From Planctobacterium sp965279005 (lineage in GTDB: Bacteria; Pseudomonadota; Gammaproteobacteria; Enterobacterales; Alteromonadaceae): a stretch of DNA of 64,000 bases. The stretch lies in assembly GCA_965279005.1 (NCBI GenBank), contig CBDIHK010000019.1:1-64000 (forward strand), in the 5' to 3' direction. Of the stretch, positions 27,227 to 36,715 are shown piece by piece. Within the stretch, counting starts at the first letter, position 1. Each line of letters starts with the position of its first letter. The notes under the pieces are model-generated. The model was not told where the DNA came from. It searched no databases and saw nothing but the letters and a program-made list of their open reading frames with translations. The translations under genes and the position numbers were made by a program.

Positions 27227-27247
27227 ATACCGATTCCATTAACTATT
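27227..27247 (-). repeat. Dispersed intergenic motif, copy 2
   Basis: On the minus strand this reads AATAGTTAATGGAATCGGTA plus T, matching the copies at 3329-3349 and 43641-43661 with one or two differences. It lies just upstream of the DUF2164 start. Confidence 0.65.
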
Positions 27248-27503
27248 AACAATCAAACTTAGCCTCGGTAAGTGACGCAATTGTTGAGGTTCGCTGGGGA
27301 GTAGCCTACCCTCCTGAACCGGCGCCCGGCACACCTTAGCGCCATTAGGTTTTTGTCACTTGATACCATGGCATGAAATATAACGAATCGACCTTGTGCT
27401 TGCCGCGTTTTTTTGTGACTCTGGCGGTGGTCTGGTGGATCCCTTGTCAATAATAGGGATTTCCACGAAATCTTGTGTTTTATCAGTAGGTAATGGCTAG
27501 GAT
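27248..27503 (+). other. Leader region of proBA
   Basis: About 255 bp lie ahead of proB. They contain a GGGGAGTAGCC element (27296-27306) followed by its near-complement CTACCCTCC, and a later hairpin ATCCCT (27439-27444)/AGGGAT (27455-27460). The long structured leader suggests RNA-level control of proline synthesis. GGGGAGUAGCC also occurs in yybP-ykoY (Mn2+) riboswitches, but the rest of that fold is not convincing here. Confidence 0.35.
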
Positions 27504-28619
27504 ATGAATAAGTGCACATGGCAGCGGGCCGTGTTGAAAATAGGTAGTGCCTTGGTGGCGCCCGATGGCAATGGTTGCAGTGGCGAGTACGTCTTGAACA
27601 TTGCGCGTTTTATCACCGAGAGCCGTAAATTAGGTAAAGAAATCATATTGGTATCCAGTGGTAGCGTTGCCGCTGGGCGCAGCTATATACAAGTTAAGCA
27701 CCAGCCGACAATTGCAGAAAAACAGGCGATGGCAGCGATTGGACAGTCACAGATGATGGCCAATTGGGCGCGGTTTTTCGACTTCCCCTGTGCCCAGATC
27801 CTATTAACCTCAGGCGACCTGAGGGATCGCACCCGCTATGTCAACATTAAAAATACGCTTAGGGAGCTTTTGAAACACAGGGCGTTACCCATAGTAAATG
27901 AGAACGACAGCGTTGCCGTAAATGAAATAAAAGTGGGCGACAATGACAACTTGGCAGCTTACACTGCTTTGGTGGCACAGGCAGATACCTTGATTATTTG
28001 TTCCGACATCGATGGTCTTTATACCGCCGATCCGCGCAAGGATAGCAATGCCAGTTTAATCCCCGAAGTTGAGGAAATTACCCCCGACATCCATGCCCTT
28101 GCAGGTGGGGCCGGTAGCAAGGTGGGAACCGGTGGCATGCGTACTAAGCTGCAGGCAGCGGAAAAGTGCACCAGCAGTGGTATCCAAACCCTTATTGTCA
28201 ATGGTTACAACAGCCAGGTATTTGAGCAACTGTTGCAGCAGGCCAATCCTGGTACCCTGTTCCATGCCCAGGCGTCACCAAAACGAGCCCGTTCCCAATG
28301 GTTGCGGCATGCTTTGCCCGCGGCGGGTAGCATTGAAATCGACGAAGGGGCTAAGCGGGCGTTGACCCAACGCGGAGCGTCGTTATTGCCGTCGGGTGTG
28401 GTGCAGGTAGAAGGGCATTTTCGCACGGGCGAGGCGGTTACGGTACATTGCCAGGGGGATCCAGTCGCCAAAGGGTTAGCGCTATACAGCGCGACCGACC
28501 TAGCCCAAATAAAGGGCTTAAAAAGTGACAAGATTGAAGCCACCCTGGGGTTTACCTTGGGTGAAGCGGTCATCCATCGGGATGACCTTGTGTTGATAAA
28601 CGGAAATAACGAATCATGA
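27504..28619 (+). CDS. proB: Glutamate 5-kinase
   Basis: ProB phosphorylates glutamate as the first, feedback-controlled step of proline synthesis. The 371-residue protein has an amino-acid-kinase domain (AVLKIGSALV; ILVSSGSVAAGR; VNENDSVAVNEIKVGDND; GGAGSKVGTGGMRTKLQAA) and a C-terminal PUA domain (about 280-365). Length and domains match the E. coli enzyme. Its stop overlaps the proA start by 4 bp (ATGA), so the two are translationally coupled. Confidence 0.96.
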   Translation: MNKCTWQRAVLKIGSALVAPDGNGCSGEYVLNIARFITESRKLGKEIILVSSGSVAAGRSYIQVKHQPTIAEKQAMAAIGQSQMMANWARFFDFPCAQILLTSGDLRDRTRYVNIKNTLRELLKHRALPIVNENDSVAVNEIKVGDNDNLAAYTALVAQADTLIICSDIDGLYTADPRKDSNASLIPEVEEITPDIHALAGGAGSKVGTGGMRTKLQAAEKCTSSGIQTLIVNGYNSQVFEQLLQQANPGTLFHAQASPKRARSQWLRHALPAAGSIEIDEGAKRALTQRGASLLPSGVVQVEGHFRTGEAVTVHCQGDPVAKGLALYSATDLAQIKGLKSDKIEATLGFTLGEAVIHRDDLVLINGNNES

Positions 28620-29866
28620 CTTTTTCAGTGCAAGCGGCCGCGAAGGCCGCAAAAGTGGCAGCGCGCCAAGTAGCAAAACTGACTGACGCGGATAAAAAAG
28701 CGGTACTGCTTGAAATTGCGGCGCAGCTTAAATTGCAAGAAGGCAAAATACTGGCAGCTAATGAACAGGATCTTGCGGCTGGCCGGGACAATGGCTTGCC
28801 GGAGGCCATGCTTGATAGGTTGAAGCTAGACCCAAACAGGCTTGAAGGCATTGCTAGCGCAGTCAGGCAGGTAGCGGCGCAAGCGGATCCGGTGGGTACA
28901 ATGGGGCAAGCCCAGAGGTTGCCCAGTGGTATCCAGGTAAGCAAAATGCGGATCCCGTTAGGGGTTATAGCAATGGTCTATGAATCAAGACCCAACGTGA
29001 CCATTGATGCGGCAGCACTGTGTTTCAAGGCGGGCAATGCAGTGGTGTTACGCGGCGGTAAAGAAGCGTTAAATTCCAACTTAGCGCTTGCCCACTGTAT
29101 CCATACAGCGCTTGAATTGAACAATGTAGATAGCGCTGCGGTGACCGTTATTCCGGATCCGGATCGCAGTATCATGAATACCCTGCTCACCCTAAACCAC
29201 GATATTGACCTTATTATTCCCCGCGGTGGTGAGGGCTTAATCAAGTTTGTCAGCGAAAATAGCCGAATCCCAGTTATCCAACACTATAAAGGGGTTTGCC
29301 ATCTGTACGTTGCGGCAAACGCCGATTTAGAAAAAGCCTTAGCCATTTTGGAAAATGGTAAAACCCAGCGCACGGGCGTCTGCAACGCATTGGAAACACT
29401 GCTGGTGGATAGTGCCATTGCAGGCCAGTTCCTACCTATTGCCGCTAAGATGTTTGCCAAGCATGGGGTGACGGTGCACGCCTGTAGCAACAGCATTGGT
29501 TATTTTGACGCTGCGATACCAGCAACCGAAGAAGACTGGCATGCCGAGTACCTGGCGTTAGAAATTGCCGTCCGGGTGGTTGATGGTTTTCGTGCTGCGG
29601 TTGAGCATATCGAAACTTATGGTTCGGGACATACTGATGTTATCGTAACCCAAGACTATTCAGAGGCGCAGGCATTTGTAGGGCAAGTGGATTCTTCGGT
29701 GGTAATGGTCAACGCGTCATCCCGCTTTTCCGATGGCGGTGAACTGGGGCTGGGTGCAGAAATTGGAATATCCACCAGTAAATTGCACGCCTATGGCCCT
29801 ATGGGGGCGGAATCCCTGACCACAGAGAAGTTTGTGGTGTTAGGCGATGGTGAGGTGCGGCAATAA
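28616..29866 (+). CDS. proA: Glutamate-5-semialdehyde dehydrogenase
   Basis: ProA reduces glutamyl-5-phosphate to the semialdehyde with NADPH, the second step of proline synthesis. The 416-residue protein shows the catalytic Cys in KTQRTGVCNALETLL and the family motifs GVIAMVYESRPNVTIDAA and DLIIPRGGEGLI. It is coupled to proB through an ATGA overlap. Length is typical of the family. Confidence 0.96.
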   Translation: MTFSVQAAAKAAKVAARQVAKLTDADKKAVLLEIAAQLKLQEGKILAANEQDLAAGRDNGLPEAMLDRLKLDPNRLEGIASAVRQVAAQADPVGTMGQAQRLPSGIQVSKMRIPLGVIAMVYESRPNVTIDAAALCFKAGNAVVLRGGKEALNSNLALAHCIHTALELNNVDSAAVTVIPDPDRSIMNTLLTLNHDIDLIIPRGGEGLIKFVSENSRIPVIQHYKGVCHLYVAANADLEKALAILENGKTQRTGVCNALETLLVDSAIAGQFLPIAAKMFAKHGVTVHACSNSIGYFDAAIPATEEDWHAEYLALEIAVRVVDGFRAAVEHIETYGSGHTDVIVTQDYSEAQAFVGQVDSSVVMVNASSRFSDGGELGLGAEIGISTSKLHAYGPMGAESLTTEKFVVLGDGEVRQ

Positions 29867-29878
29867 GGATGTCCAGGA

Positions 29879-30781
29879 TTGTCTAACAATGGATTATTTA
29901 GCGCCTGTGTCTTGATATGGGGCTCCACTTGGCTAGCGATCACTTTCCAGCTTGGTGAAGTGTCCCCGCTATATTCAATCGGCATGCGCTTTGCCATCGC
30001 GGTGGCAGTGTTAGGCGGCTTTTGCCTGTGGCGGCAACTGCCAATGAAGTTTGCTGCCAATATCCACCTGCGTATGCTGATGGTAGGGCTGTGCCTATAC
30101 GCCTTAAACTATTATTTTGTCTACCAAAGCCAGCAATACTTGGTCAGTGCCTTGGTGGCATTACTTAGCTCCAGTATTGTCTACTTTAACGTGCTGTTGC
30201 GCAGGTTGTTGCTGAATAAACCTGTGCGTATGGAAGTGCTGGTGGGGGCGGGGATCGGCATCATTGGCCTAGTGTTGCTCTTTTGGCATGAACTCCACAA
30301 ATACGTGGGCGAACAGGATCTGTTGTTCCTAGGGCTAATATTGGCGTTTGCCTCCTTCGTGTCTGCGTCATTTGGCAACGTTATTTCGGAAAGCGCCTTC
30401 GATTTAGGCGCCCCGGTTATCCAGTTTAATTTCTTTGCCATGCTCTATAGCTTGCTATTTAGTTTTGGTTTTGCGCTACTTAGCAGTACTCCTTTTGTTT
30501 TACCAGAACAACCTAGCTACTGGATATCCTTATTCTACCTTAGCGTATTTGGCACCGTGCTGGCATTTGGCGCCTATATGAAGCTGGTCAAGCAGATTGG
30601 TGCAGACAAGTCGGCATATGTAGTGCTGATGTACCCCATCGTTGCCCTTATCCTTTCTACCCTATATGAAGGTTACCAATGGCAGTGGACCGGCTTTGTT
30701 GGCGTAGTGGTTATTTTATTGGGTAATGCGGTGGCGATGGGTAAGGTGAGCTTCAATAAAAGAGCCCCTGCACAAGGTTAG
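29879..30781 (+). CDS. EamA/DMT superfamily transporter
   Basis: This 300-residue inner-membrane protein with about ten hydrophobic helices consists of two EamA repeats. The first begins with the typical ACVLIWGSTWLAI; the second includes SVFGTVLAFGAYMKLVKQIGADKSAYV. It is probably an exporter of amino acids or metabolites. The start is a TTG at 29879, 12 bp after proA, with AAGGA 9 bp upstream. Its place directly behind proBA suggests co-transcription, but substrate cannot be assigned. Confidence 0.85.
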   Translation: MSNNGLFSACVLIWGSTWLAITFQLGEVSPLYSIGMRFAIAVAVLGGFCLWRQLPMKFAANIHLRMLMVGLCLYALNYYFVYQSQQYLVSALVALLSSSIVYFNVLLRRLLLNKPVRMEVLVGAGIGIIGLVLLFWHELHKYVGEQDLLFLGLILAFASFVSASFGNVISESAFDLGAPVIQFNFFAMLYSLLFSFGFALLSSTPFVLPEQPSYWISLFYLSVFGTVLAFGAYMKLVKQIGADKSAYVVLMYPIVALILSTLYEGYQWQWTGFVGVVVILLGNAVAMGKVSFNKRAPAQG

Positions 30782-30864
30782 AACTTGTATCCTGTGATTG
30801 TCTTTTAAACACTTAGCCCCAAGGAATTAGCTAGCCAATATTGGTGTTATCTAAAAAACATACT

Positions 30865-30894
30865 AAAAAGCAGGAGACCTGCTCCTGCTTTTTT
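30865..30894. terminator. Bidirectional terminator between DMT transporter and chemoreceptor
   Basis: The stem GCAGGAG (30870-30876)/CTCCTGC (30882-30888) has a 5-nt loop, is preceded by AAAAA and followed by TTTTTT. It therefore ends both the plus-strand proBA-DMT transcript and the minus-strand chemoreceptor transcript. Confidence 0.85.
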
Positions 30895-30909
30895 AACGGT
30901 TAGATATCG

Positions 30910-32004
30910 TTAAAACCTGGCTTGGTGGGTTAGTTCGTCCAGGCTATTCATGATATCAACGCTAGCTGATTCCATGCGCTCTAACAGTTCCGCAGCTTTG
31001 GGTTTGTCATCGCGGCGCATCGCATCCATTGCTTTGACGCCATTGTCATGCACTTCTTTGTGGGGGCGTTCTATTCGCTGGAACGCCGATAGGTTGCCAA
31101 ATCTGTCCCTACCTTCACCAGCCATCCAGCGCCCTAGTCGGCATGAAGATTGGTCTGCGAAATCAGAGCCTGATTTATTGCTAAAACCGAGCACGGCAGC
31201 ATATACATCACCCTTCCAGGCGATATGGTCTAGCTTGACGGTTTGCACGAAGGCACGCAATGAGGATTCAGTGATAGTGCCTTTCATTCGGTTGGTTTGT
31301 TCGACAATCGTGCCGTAATTTTGGTTCAGCGATTCGACACCTTCAGAAAGTTGCTCATTGCTATTCTGGATATCGCCTACTGCATCTACCGTTTCATTGG
31401 TAGAACTTATAATCTGGCGCACTAATTCAGCCACTTCATTGGCTGATTCGCTGGTGTTATTGGCCAGTGAGCGCACTTCATCGGCAACTACCGAGAAGCC
31501 ACGGCCTGCGTCACCGGCACGGGCGGCTTCGATAGCAGCATTTAGAGCTAGTAGGTTGGTTTGGTCGGATATGCTGGATATAGTAGTAACAAAGGAATTA
31601 ATGTTATCCGCCATTTCGGATAAACCGGAGATATTGTCGGTCATAGTGGACATTTTGCCAGCCAGGCCGCCCACACCTGAAACGATATTTTCCAAAGCAC
31701 TGCTGGAGGTTTCGAATAGCCCGTTAATTTGTTCAACCGATTGGCTTTCAGCATCAATTTTTTCATAGGAAGCCAGTACCGTCTCACGTACCCCTTCGAT
31801 TTGTTTCAGGCAGTCCACTGCGCATTTAAGGATGGTTTCCTGTGAGTTGTCAGCGGATTTAACGGCACCCTTGGCGACGTCGTCTTTTAGTTCCTCTAAT
31901 TCCCTGCGGATACTGTCATTTTCGTCCAAAGCCGATTGCAATTCGCGCAACAGGCGTTCTTTCTCATTGGCTAAATCATCGTAGGTTGACTTTAATACCA
32001 GCAT
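30910..32004 (-). CDS. Soluble methyl-accepting chemotaxis protein with CZB domain
   Basis: The 364-residue protein has no membrane segment. An N-terminal coiled coil leads to an MCP signalling domain with the hairpin-tip motif ISDQTNLLALNAAIEAARAG and RGFSVVADEVRSLA. The C-terminal CZB zinc-binding domain shows HIAWKG, CRLGRWM and HKEVHDNG. CZB receptors sense zinc or hypochlorous acid in the cytoplasm. It stands alone on the minus strand, ended by the terminator at 30865-30894. Confidence 0.92.
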   Translation of the reverse strand: MLVLKSTYDDLANEKERLLRELQSALDENDSIRRELEELKDDVAKGAVKSADNSQETILKCAVDCLKQIEGVRETVLASYEKIDAESQSVEQINGLFETSSSALENIVSGVGGLAGKMSTMTDNISGLSEMADNINSFVTTISSISDQTNLLALNAAIEAARAGDAGRGFSVVADEVRSLANNTSESANEVAELVRQIISSTNETVDAVGDIQNSNEQLSEGVESLNQNYGTIVEQTNRMKGTITESSLRAFVQTVKLDHIAWKGDVYAAVLGFSNKSGSDFADQSSCRLGRWMAGEGRDRFGNLSAFQRIERPHKEVHDNGVKAMDAMRRDDKPKAAELLERMESASVDIMNSLDELTHQARF

Positions 32005-32204
32005 TATGTGTTTCTCTATTCAATGTGCCTGGGGTTTGGGAGCCTTTTGTTTTTACAGCATAAGTGTACGGCTCTCTTGTACAGATATAAACATAGACCA
32101 AAGTAACACTAATAGGGAAAGAGTGTCGAACACAAATTGATGAAAAATGGGATGGTGTTGGCAGTGTTGATTAGAATGCCCATCCCACTTTTGAAATCGA
32201 ATTT

Positions 32205-32468
32205 CTACAGCCTGTTTAACTTTTGGTTAAGTTCGTAAGCAGGTTCAGTGACTAATTTTTCCAATACTTCAACCCGTTGCTTCAACTCGGCAATTTGCTG
32301 TAGGTATTGCTGTTCCGGCTTTGCAAAAGTGTCTGCGTTAAAAGGGCTGTTTGTTTCGCCATTAAGCCATTTACCTAGCTGCAGGCCATAACGCGCATCG
32401 ACATAGTGGGTAGCAAGCATTAAGCTGAAGCAAGACAATATTAATAGCACTATCATTACGCTCGACAT
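32205..32468 (-). CDS. Small membrane protein with C-terminal coiled coil (PspB-like)
   Basis: The 87-residue protein has one N-terminal membrane helix (SVMIVLLILSCFSLMLAT) and a C-terminal helix, QQIAELKQRVEVLEKLV, followed by TEPAYELNQKL. The order (helix, then R-x-E-x-L-E-K-L) recalls PspB/envelope-stress proteins, but sequence identity is too weak to name it. It is divergent from an ECF sigma factor gene 137 bp away and may belong to the same stress circuit. Confidence 0.65.
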   Translation of the reverse strand: MSSVMIVLLILSCFSLMLATHYVDARYGLQLGKWLNGETNSPFNADTFAKPEQQYLQQIAELKQRVEVLEKLVTEPAYELNQKLNRL

Positions 32469-32604
32469 AAGTACTCCTGTGGGTGCAATAAAACTGTATT
32501 TTCCTATCTAGTGCACATTATTATTTTTTTATTACAGCAGTTGTAATAAAAATTAGTTGCCGTGCACTATGTTGTTGATTCTTTGAGTTGGAGCCGGGAC
32601 TGGT

Positions 32605-33099
32605 TTGCAAATAGAAATCCGAGACATTTTGCGTGATTACGGTGCTCTATTTGACCGGGTGGCTGCCAGTTATGAAGCAAACCAGGCGTTGCGCCAAGAG
32701 TTGACCCAGGAAATTGTGTTGCATGTATGGCAAGCGTTAAAACAATTCCGTGGAGATAGCCAACTTAAAACCTATGTGTTGAAAATTGCCCACAATCGCG
32801 GTGTCCAGCATGTGGCAAAAGAAGCAAAACGGATGGAATCCTACATAGATGATTCGATCACCCTGGCTGACCATAGGCAACTTGAACAGCAAGCACAGGA
32901 ACGGCAACAGCTTGCGCTACTAAGCCAATTTATCCGCCAGCTTCCCATTGCACAGAGGCAAATCATTACCCTGCACCTAGAAGGTATCAGCTACCAGGAA
33001 ATTGCCGAAATTGCAGGTTGTACCGTCAATTATGTCGGTGTACAAATCAACCGAATTAAAACCAAATTACAGGAGGCGCTAAACCATGCAAACGCCTGA
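32605..33099 (+). CDS. ECF-type RNA polymerase sigma factor
   Basis: The 164-residue protein has a sigma region 2 (LRQELTQEIVLHVWQALKQF, then KTYVLKIAHNRGVQH) and region 4 (LPIAQRQIITLHLEGISYQEIAEIAG, with a helix-turn-helix). It starts at a TTG (32605) with GGAG upstream. It overlaps the next gene, a membrane protein, by 14 bp, the usual layout for a sigma factor and its membrane-bound regulator. The regulon is unknown. Confidence 0.87.
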   Translation: MQIEIRDILRDYGALFDRVAASYEANQALRQELTQEIVLHVWQALKQFRGDSQLKTYVLKIAHNRGVQHVAKEAKRMESYIDDSITLADHRQLEQQAQERQQLALLSQFIRQLPIAQRQIITLHLEGISYQEIAEIAGCTVNYVGVQINRIKTKLQEALNHANA

Positions 33100-33676
33100 T
33101 CCCCTGCAGCAGCTCTGGCAGCGCCAGCCCACTAATGTGCCGTCGGAGGCTGAGATAAAACGCTATTGGCGCAAGAACCGTTGGCAGCAATGGGGTTACT
33201 TGTTGCTCGATGTCGTCGCCTGGATTGTGGCCTTGGTTTTTATTCCGAAAATTGTGCAAAAAGACCTGCATCTTGTAGAACAAATCTGGATAGGCAGTTT
33301 CTTGTTGATAGGCGTTGTTTTTACCTTGTATTTTGCCTGGCTGCGGCGTTTTAGCTACAAGGTAAATGTTTCGACTTCCGATTTTGTCTCACTGTTGGTA
33401 AAGCAAAAGCAAAATGACATAACCATTGCCAAGCACAGCCGCAATTTAATGTGGTTCATGATTGCCGCTTTCGTTATTTGGTACCCCATTTATGCATATG
33501 TTCTAGAGTTGAGTGTTGAACAACTGCTGCCGAGGTTAATTAAGTTGGTAATCTTTTTAGCAGTATTTAGTGCTGGCCTGTTTGCTTGGGCAAACTGGTT
33601 GCAACGCAACAGCGAAAAGGATCTGTTGCGTTTGCAAGCTGTGCAGGAAGTTAAATTAGACGAAGCGGGGCGCTAG
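33086..33676 (+). CDS. Membrane protein coupled to sigma factor (candidate anti-sigma)
   Basis: The 196-residue protein has a short cytoplasmic N-terminus (MQTPDPLQQLWQRQP) and about four membrane helices (near 35-54, 68-88, 119-140, 152-170). It carries no recognisable zinc anti-sigma motif. A 14-bp overlap with the sigma factor gene implies translational coupling and argues that it controls that sigma factor. This is context inference; no family is recognised. Confidence 0.75.
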   Translation: MQTPDPLQQLWQRQPTNVPSEAEIKRYWRKNRWQQWGYLLLDVVAWIVALVFIPKIVQKDLHLVEQIWIGSFLLIGVVFTLYFAWLRRFSYKVNVSTSDFVSLLVKQKQNDITIAKHSRNLMWFMIAAFVIWYPIYAYVLELSVEQLLPRLIKLVIFLAVFSAGLFAWANWLQRNSEKDLLRLQAVQEVKLDEAGR

Positions 33677-34758
33677 TGTTCAGCACCTAATTTTTTGGCC
33701 TGTTCCGCCCTAACAGAGATATCTTGGGCTGGGGTGGCTTGCCAAGCACTTAAGTTATCCAGGATAAGCCGGTGTAGCATGTCGATATGGGCTTCGTCGC
33801 TGTTTAGGCAAGGAATATACTGGTAGCTATCGCCTCCTGCTTCCAGGAAATAGTCCCGGTTTTCCATACCTATCTCTTCGATAGTCTCCAAGCAATCCGA
33901 AGAGAATCCCGGACAGACCACCTGCACACTTTTCACCCCATGTTGGGGCAAATCCATTAAGGTGTGGTCGGTGTAGGGTTTTAGCCACTCTTCCCGACCA
34001 AAGCGCGATTGGAATGTGGTTTTGTATTGGCCTTCTTGCAAGCCCAGGCGCTGTGCCAATAAACGCGAAGTTTTATGGCATTCGCAGTGGTATGGGTCGC
34101 CGTTCAATAGGTAACGTTTGGGGATGCCGTGGTAGGAGAAAATTAGCAAGTCTGCTTTGCCGTTTTCCTGCCAGTGGTTCCTGATTTTATCTGCTACTGC
34201 ATCCAGGTACCCACGGTTGTCATGGTAGTGGCTGATAAAGCGGAAGTCCGGCAACCAGCGCCTCTGGGCAAAGTCCTCAGCAATCGCATCAAAGGTACTG
34301 CCGGTAGTGGAGGCACAGTATTGGGGGTACAAGGGCAGTACCAACAGCTTGCGTACCCCTGCGTTAAGCATCCTATCTATTGTTTCGCCAACACCGGGGT
34401 TGCCGTAGCGCATGGCAAAATCCACTACCACATCATCGCCAAAATCACTTTTTAGTTTTTGCGCTATGGCTTGGCTTTGGTTGCGGGTATGGGTCAACAA
34501 CGGCGAGCCTTGTTCGGTCCATACTTCCGCATAGGCTTTGGCCGAACGGGCAGGGCGGATATTCAGTATCACTAAGTTCAGGATACACCACCAGATCAAC
34601 CTCGGTACTTCTACTACCCGTGGGTCTGACAAGAACTGCTTTAGGTAGGGCCGCAGCGCCTTTTTGGTTGGTGCATCCGGCGTGCCTAAATTAGTGAGTA
34701 GGACGCCAATTTTGTCGGGTTGTTTGTGGCTAAATTCGGTTTGGGAACGGTATTTCAT
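33673..34758 (-). CDS. hemH: Ferrochelatase
   Basis: HemH inserts ferrous iron into protoporphyrin IX, the last step of heme synthesis. The 361-residue protein has the family motifs GVLLTNLGTPDAPT, ILIFSYHGIPKRY (metal-binding His), FQSRFGREEWLKPYTD, and VCPGFSSDCLETIEEI. Length is normal. It ends 4 bp inside the convergent sigma-linked membrane gene. The start MKYRSQTEFSHKQPDKIGVLL is plausible. Confidence 0.96.
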   Translation of the reverse strand: MKYRSQTEFSHKQPDKIGVLLTNLGTPDAPTKKALRPYLKQFLSDPRVVEVPRLIWWCILNLVILNIRPARSAKAYAEVWTEQGSPLLTHTRNQSQAIAQKLKSDFGDDVVVDFAMRYGNPGVGETIDRMLNAGVRKLLVLPLYPQYCASTTGSTFDAIAEDFAQRRWLPDFRFISHYHDNRGYLDAVADKIRNHWQENGKADLLIFSYHGIPKRYLLNGDPYHCECHKTSRLLAQRLGLQEGQYKTTFQSRFGREEWLKPYTDHTLMDLPQHGVKSVQVVCPGFSSDCLETIEEIGMENRDYFLEAGGDSYQYIPCLNSDEAHIDMLHRLILDNLSAWQATPAQDISVRAEQAKKLGAEH

Positions 34759-34858
34759 CGTGTCTGTGCTTATGGTTTTGCAAGCAATACGTTGTAGGGT
34801 CGCAAATGGTTTTACCCACCCCTCAAAATAGGACGTTGAGGGGCGGGGAAATGGGCGG

Positions 34859-36454
34859 TTAAGGCGTGTAGTAGGTGGCTGCGCCTGGACCCACCGGCAT
34901 GCCCAGCAGGAATACCCAAATGTAGAACAAGGTAGTCCAACCTATAAAGTACACAATGGAATAAGGCAGCATGGTGGCGATTAAGGTACCTATCCCGAGG
35001 TCTTTCTTATAGCGGGAGGCTATGGCCAGTATCAGGCCAAAGTAACTCATCATCGGCGTAATCAAGTTGGTGACAGAATCACCAATACGGTAGGCCGCTT
35101 GGATAACTTCCGGCGCAAAACCGATTAACATCAGCATAGGCACGAATATTGGTGCTGTCACTGCCCACTGTGCCGACGCGCTGCCCAAAGACAAATTCAC
35201 GATGCCGCACATGATGATGAACAGCACAAAGATCTCAGGACCATCCAAGCCAACTGCCTGTAAGAATGCGGCGCCTTTTACTGCGAGTACTGTGCCCAGG
35301 TTAGTCCACTTGAAGAAAGCGACAAATTGCGCTGCAAAGAATACTAGGGTGATATATAGGCCCATAGAGCTCATGCTCTTGGCCATCGCATTGATCACGT
35401 CTTTATCGTTTTTCATGGTGCCGGCAACCCGGCCATAGACAAAGCCTGGAATGGCGAAGGTGATGAAAATAAAGGCGACGATACCTTTTAAGAATGGTGA
35501 ACCAGCCACTTCACCGGTTTCTGGGTGTCGCAACACCCCGTTTTCTGGGACGATAGTGAGTGCTAATAAAGCGCACAGAACGGCAAAAGCAAGCCCTGCC
35601 ATTTTTAGCGCTTTTTTCTCTTGGGCTGTTGGTTTTTCAATGGTGGGCTGTTCTAGGTCATCGGCAGCTTCGGACGGGTCATATTTACCCAACCTAGGCT
35701 CTACGATTTTTTCGGTAACAAAGGCACCCATAAAGGCCACCACAAATGTACTGACAAACATGAAGAACCAGTTAACTTCCGGGCCTACCATGTATTCTGG
35801 ATCTATCATGTGGGCGGCCGATTCAGTGATGCCCGACAACAGCGGATCCACCGTACCCAATAGTAAGTTGGCACTATAGCCACCCGAAACGCCGGCAAAT
35901 GCCGCGGCAAGGCCTGCTAGCGGGTGCCGTCCCAAGGAGTGGAATATCATGGCTGCCAGAGGGATCAACACGACATAGCCGAGCTCCGATGCGGTATTGG
36001 AGACGATGCCGGCGAAAACGATAACCACAGTTACCATGCGCGGTGACGCGTTTACAACCAAAGAGCGCATGGCGGTGGATAACAAGCCCGAATGCTCGGC
36101 CACTGATACCCCGAGTAGGGCTACCAAAACCGTGCCTAAAGGGGCAAAACCGGTGAAGTTGGTCACCAGTCCAGTGACAATGCGCTGCAGCCCTTCGGCA
36201 TTCATTAGGGATATCACCTCAATCACACCATCAGCCTCACGGCCTGTGGCGCCTTCTGGCCTGGGATCCATAACACTGACGTCGAAATAGCCCAAAATGC
36301 CGCTTAGCACTACTATAAATAGTGCAAACATGGCGAACAGTGTAACCGGGTGTGGCAACAGGTTGCCGAGCCATTCTACAGTTGATAGGAATTTGGAAAA
36401 TGCGCCAGAGGGCTTTTGTTCAGCCCCATTTGGGGTATTGGTAGCTACAGTCAA
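34859..36454 (-). CDS. AbgT family transporter
   Basis: The 531-residue inner-membrane protein has about 11-13 helices and the AbgT/YdaH/MtrF hallmarks (FLSTVEWLGNLLPHPVTLF; NASPRMVTVVIVFAGIVSNTASE; MMSYFGLILAIASRY). E. coli AbgT imports p-aminobenzoyl-glutamate; relatives export sulfonamides. It lies 261 bp downstream of the cyanophycin ligase genes on the same strand. A role moving an aspartyl or glutamyl dipeptide is possible but is inference only. Confidence 0.9.
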   Translation of the reverse strand: MTVATNTPNGAEQKPSGAFSKFLSTVEWLGNLLPHPVTLFAMFALFIVVLSGILGYFDVSVMDPRPEGATGREADGVIEVISLMNAEGLQRIVTGLVTNFTGFAPLGTVLVALLGVSVAEHSGLLSTAMRSLVVNASPRMVTVVIVFAGIVSNTASELGYVVLIPLAAMIFHSLGRHPLAGLAAAFAGVSGGYSANLLLGTVDPLLSGITESAAHMIDPEYMVGPEVNWFFMFVSTFVVAFMGAFVTEKIVEPRLGKYDPSEAADDLEQPTIEKPTAQEKKALKMAGLAFAVLCALLALTIVPENGVLRHPETGEVAGSPFLKGIVAFIFITFAIPGFVYGRVAGTMKNDKDVINAMAKSMSSMGLYITLVFFAAQFVAFFKWTNLGTVLAVKGAAFLQAVGLDGPEIFVLFIIMCGIVNLSLGSASAQWAVTAPIFVPMLMLIGFAPEVIQAAYRIGDSVTNLITPMMSYFGLILAIASRYKKDLGIGTLIATMLPYSIVYFIGWTTLFYIWVFLLGMPVGPGAATYYTP

Positions 36455-36715
36455 ACCTTACCTTCTTTTTTATCTATAATTCTCCCGCGCGATAGTGTAG
36501 CAGAAACCTTGCTGAAAATTGCCACGCTTTTTGTTTGCTTTTATGGCAAAGGTGCTACTGGTTTGGTTTTGCAATATTTGAACGCTTGGCTGTTATTGCT
36601 GAAAAACGTCAAATCCTATTGATATAGTTGCGTTTTTTATTCCAAACTTGGCAAAAGCAAAGGTGCACAGGCGGCAAACAAGCGCTTACCTTTAGTTGAG
36701 CGCCTTGCCAATAAC

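Noticed and set aside
27290..27380. A definite Mn2+ (yybP-ykoY) riboswitch upstream of proB
   Set aside because: Only the GGGGAGTAGCC block matches; the second conserved loop and closing stem are not convincing, and the downstream gene is not a usual target. Kept only as a low-interest finding.
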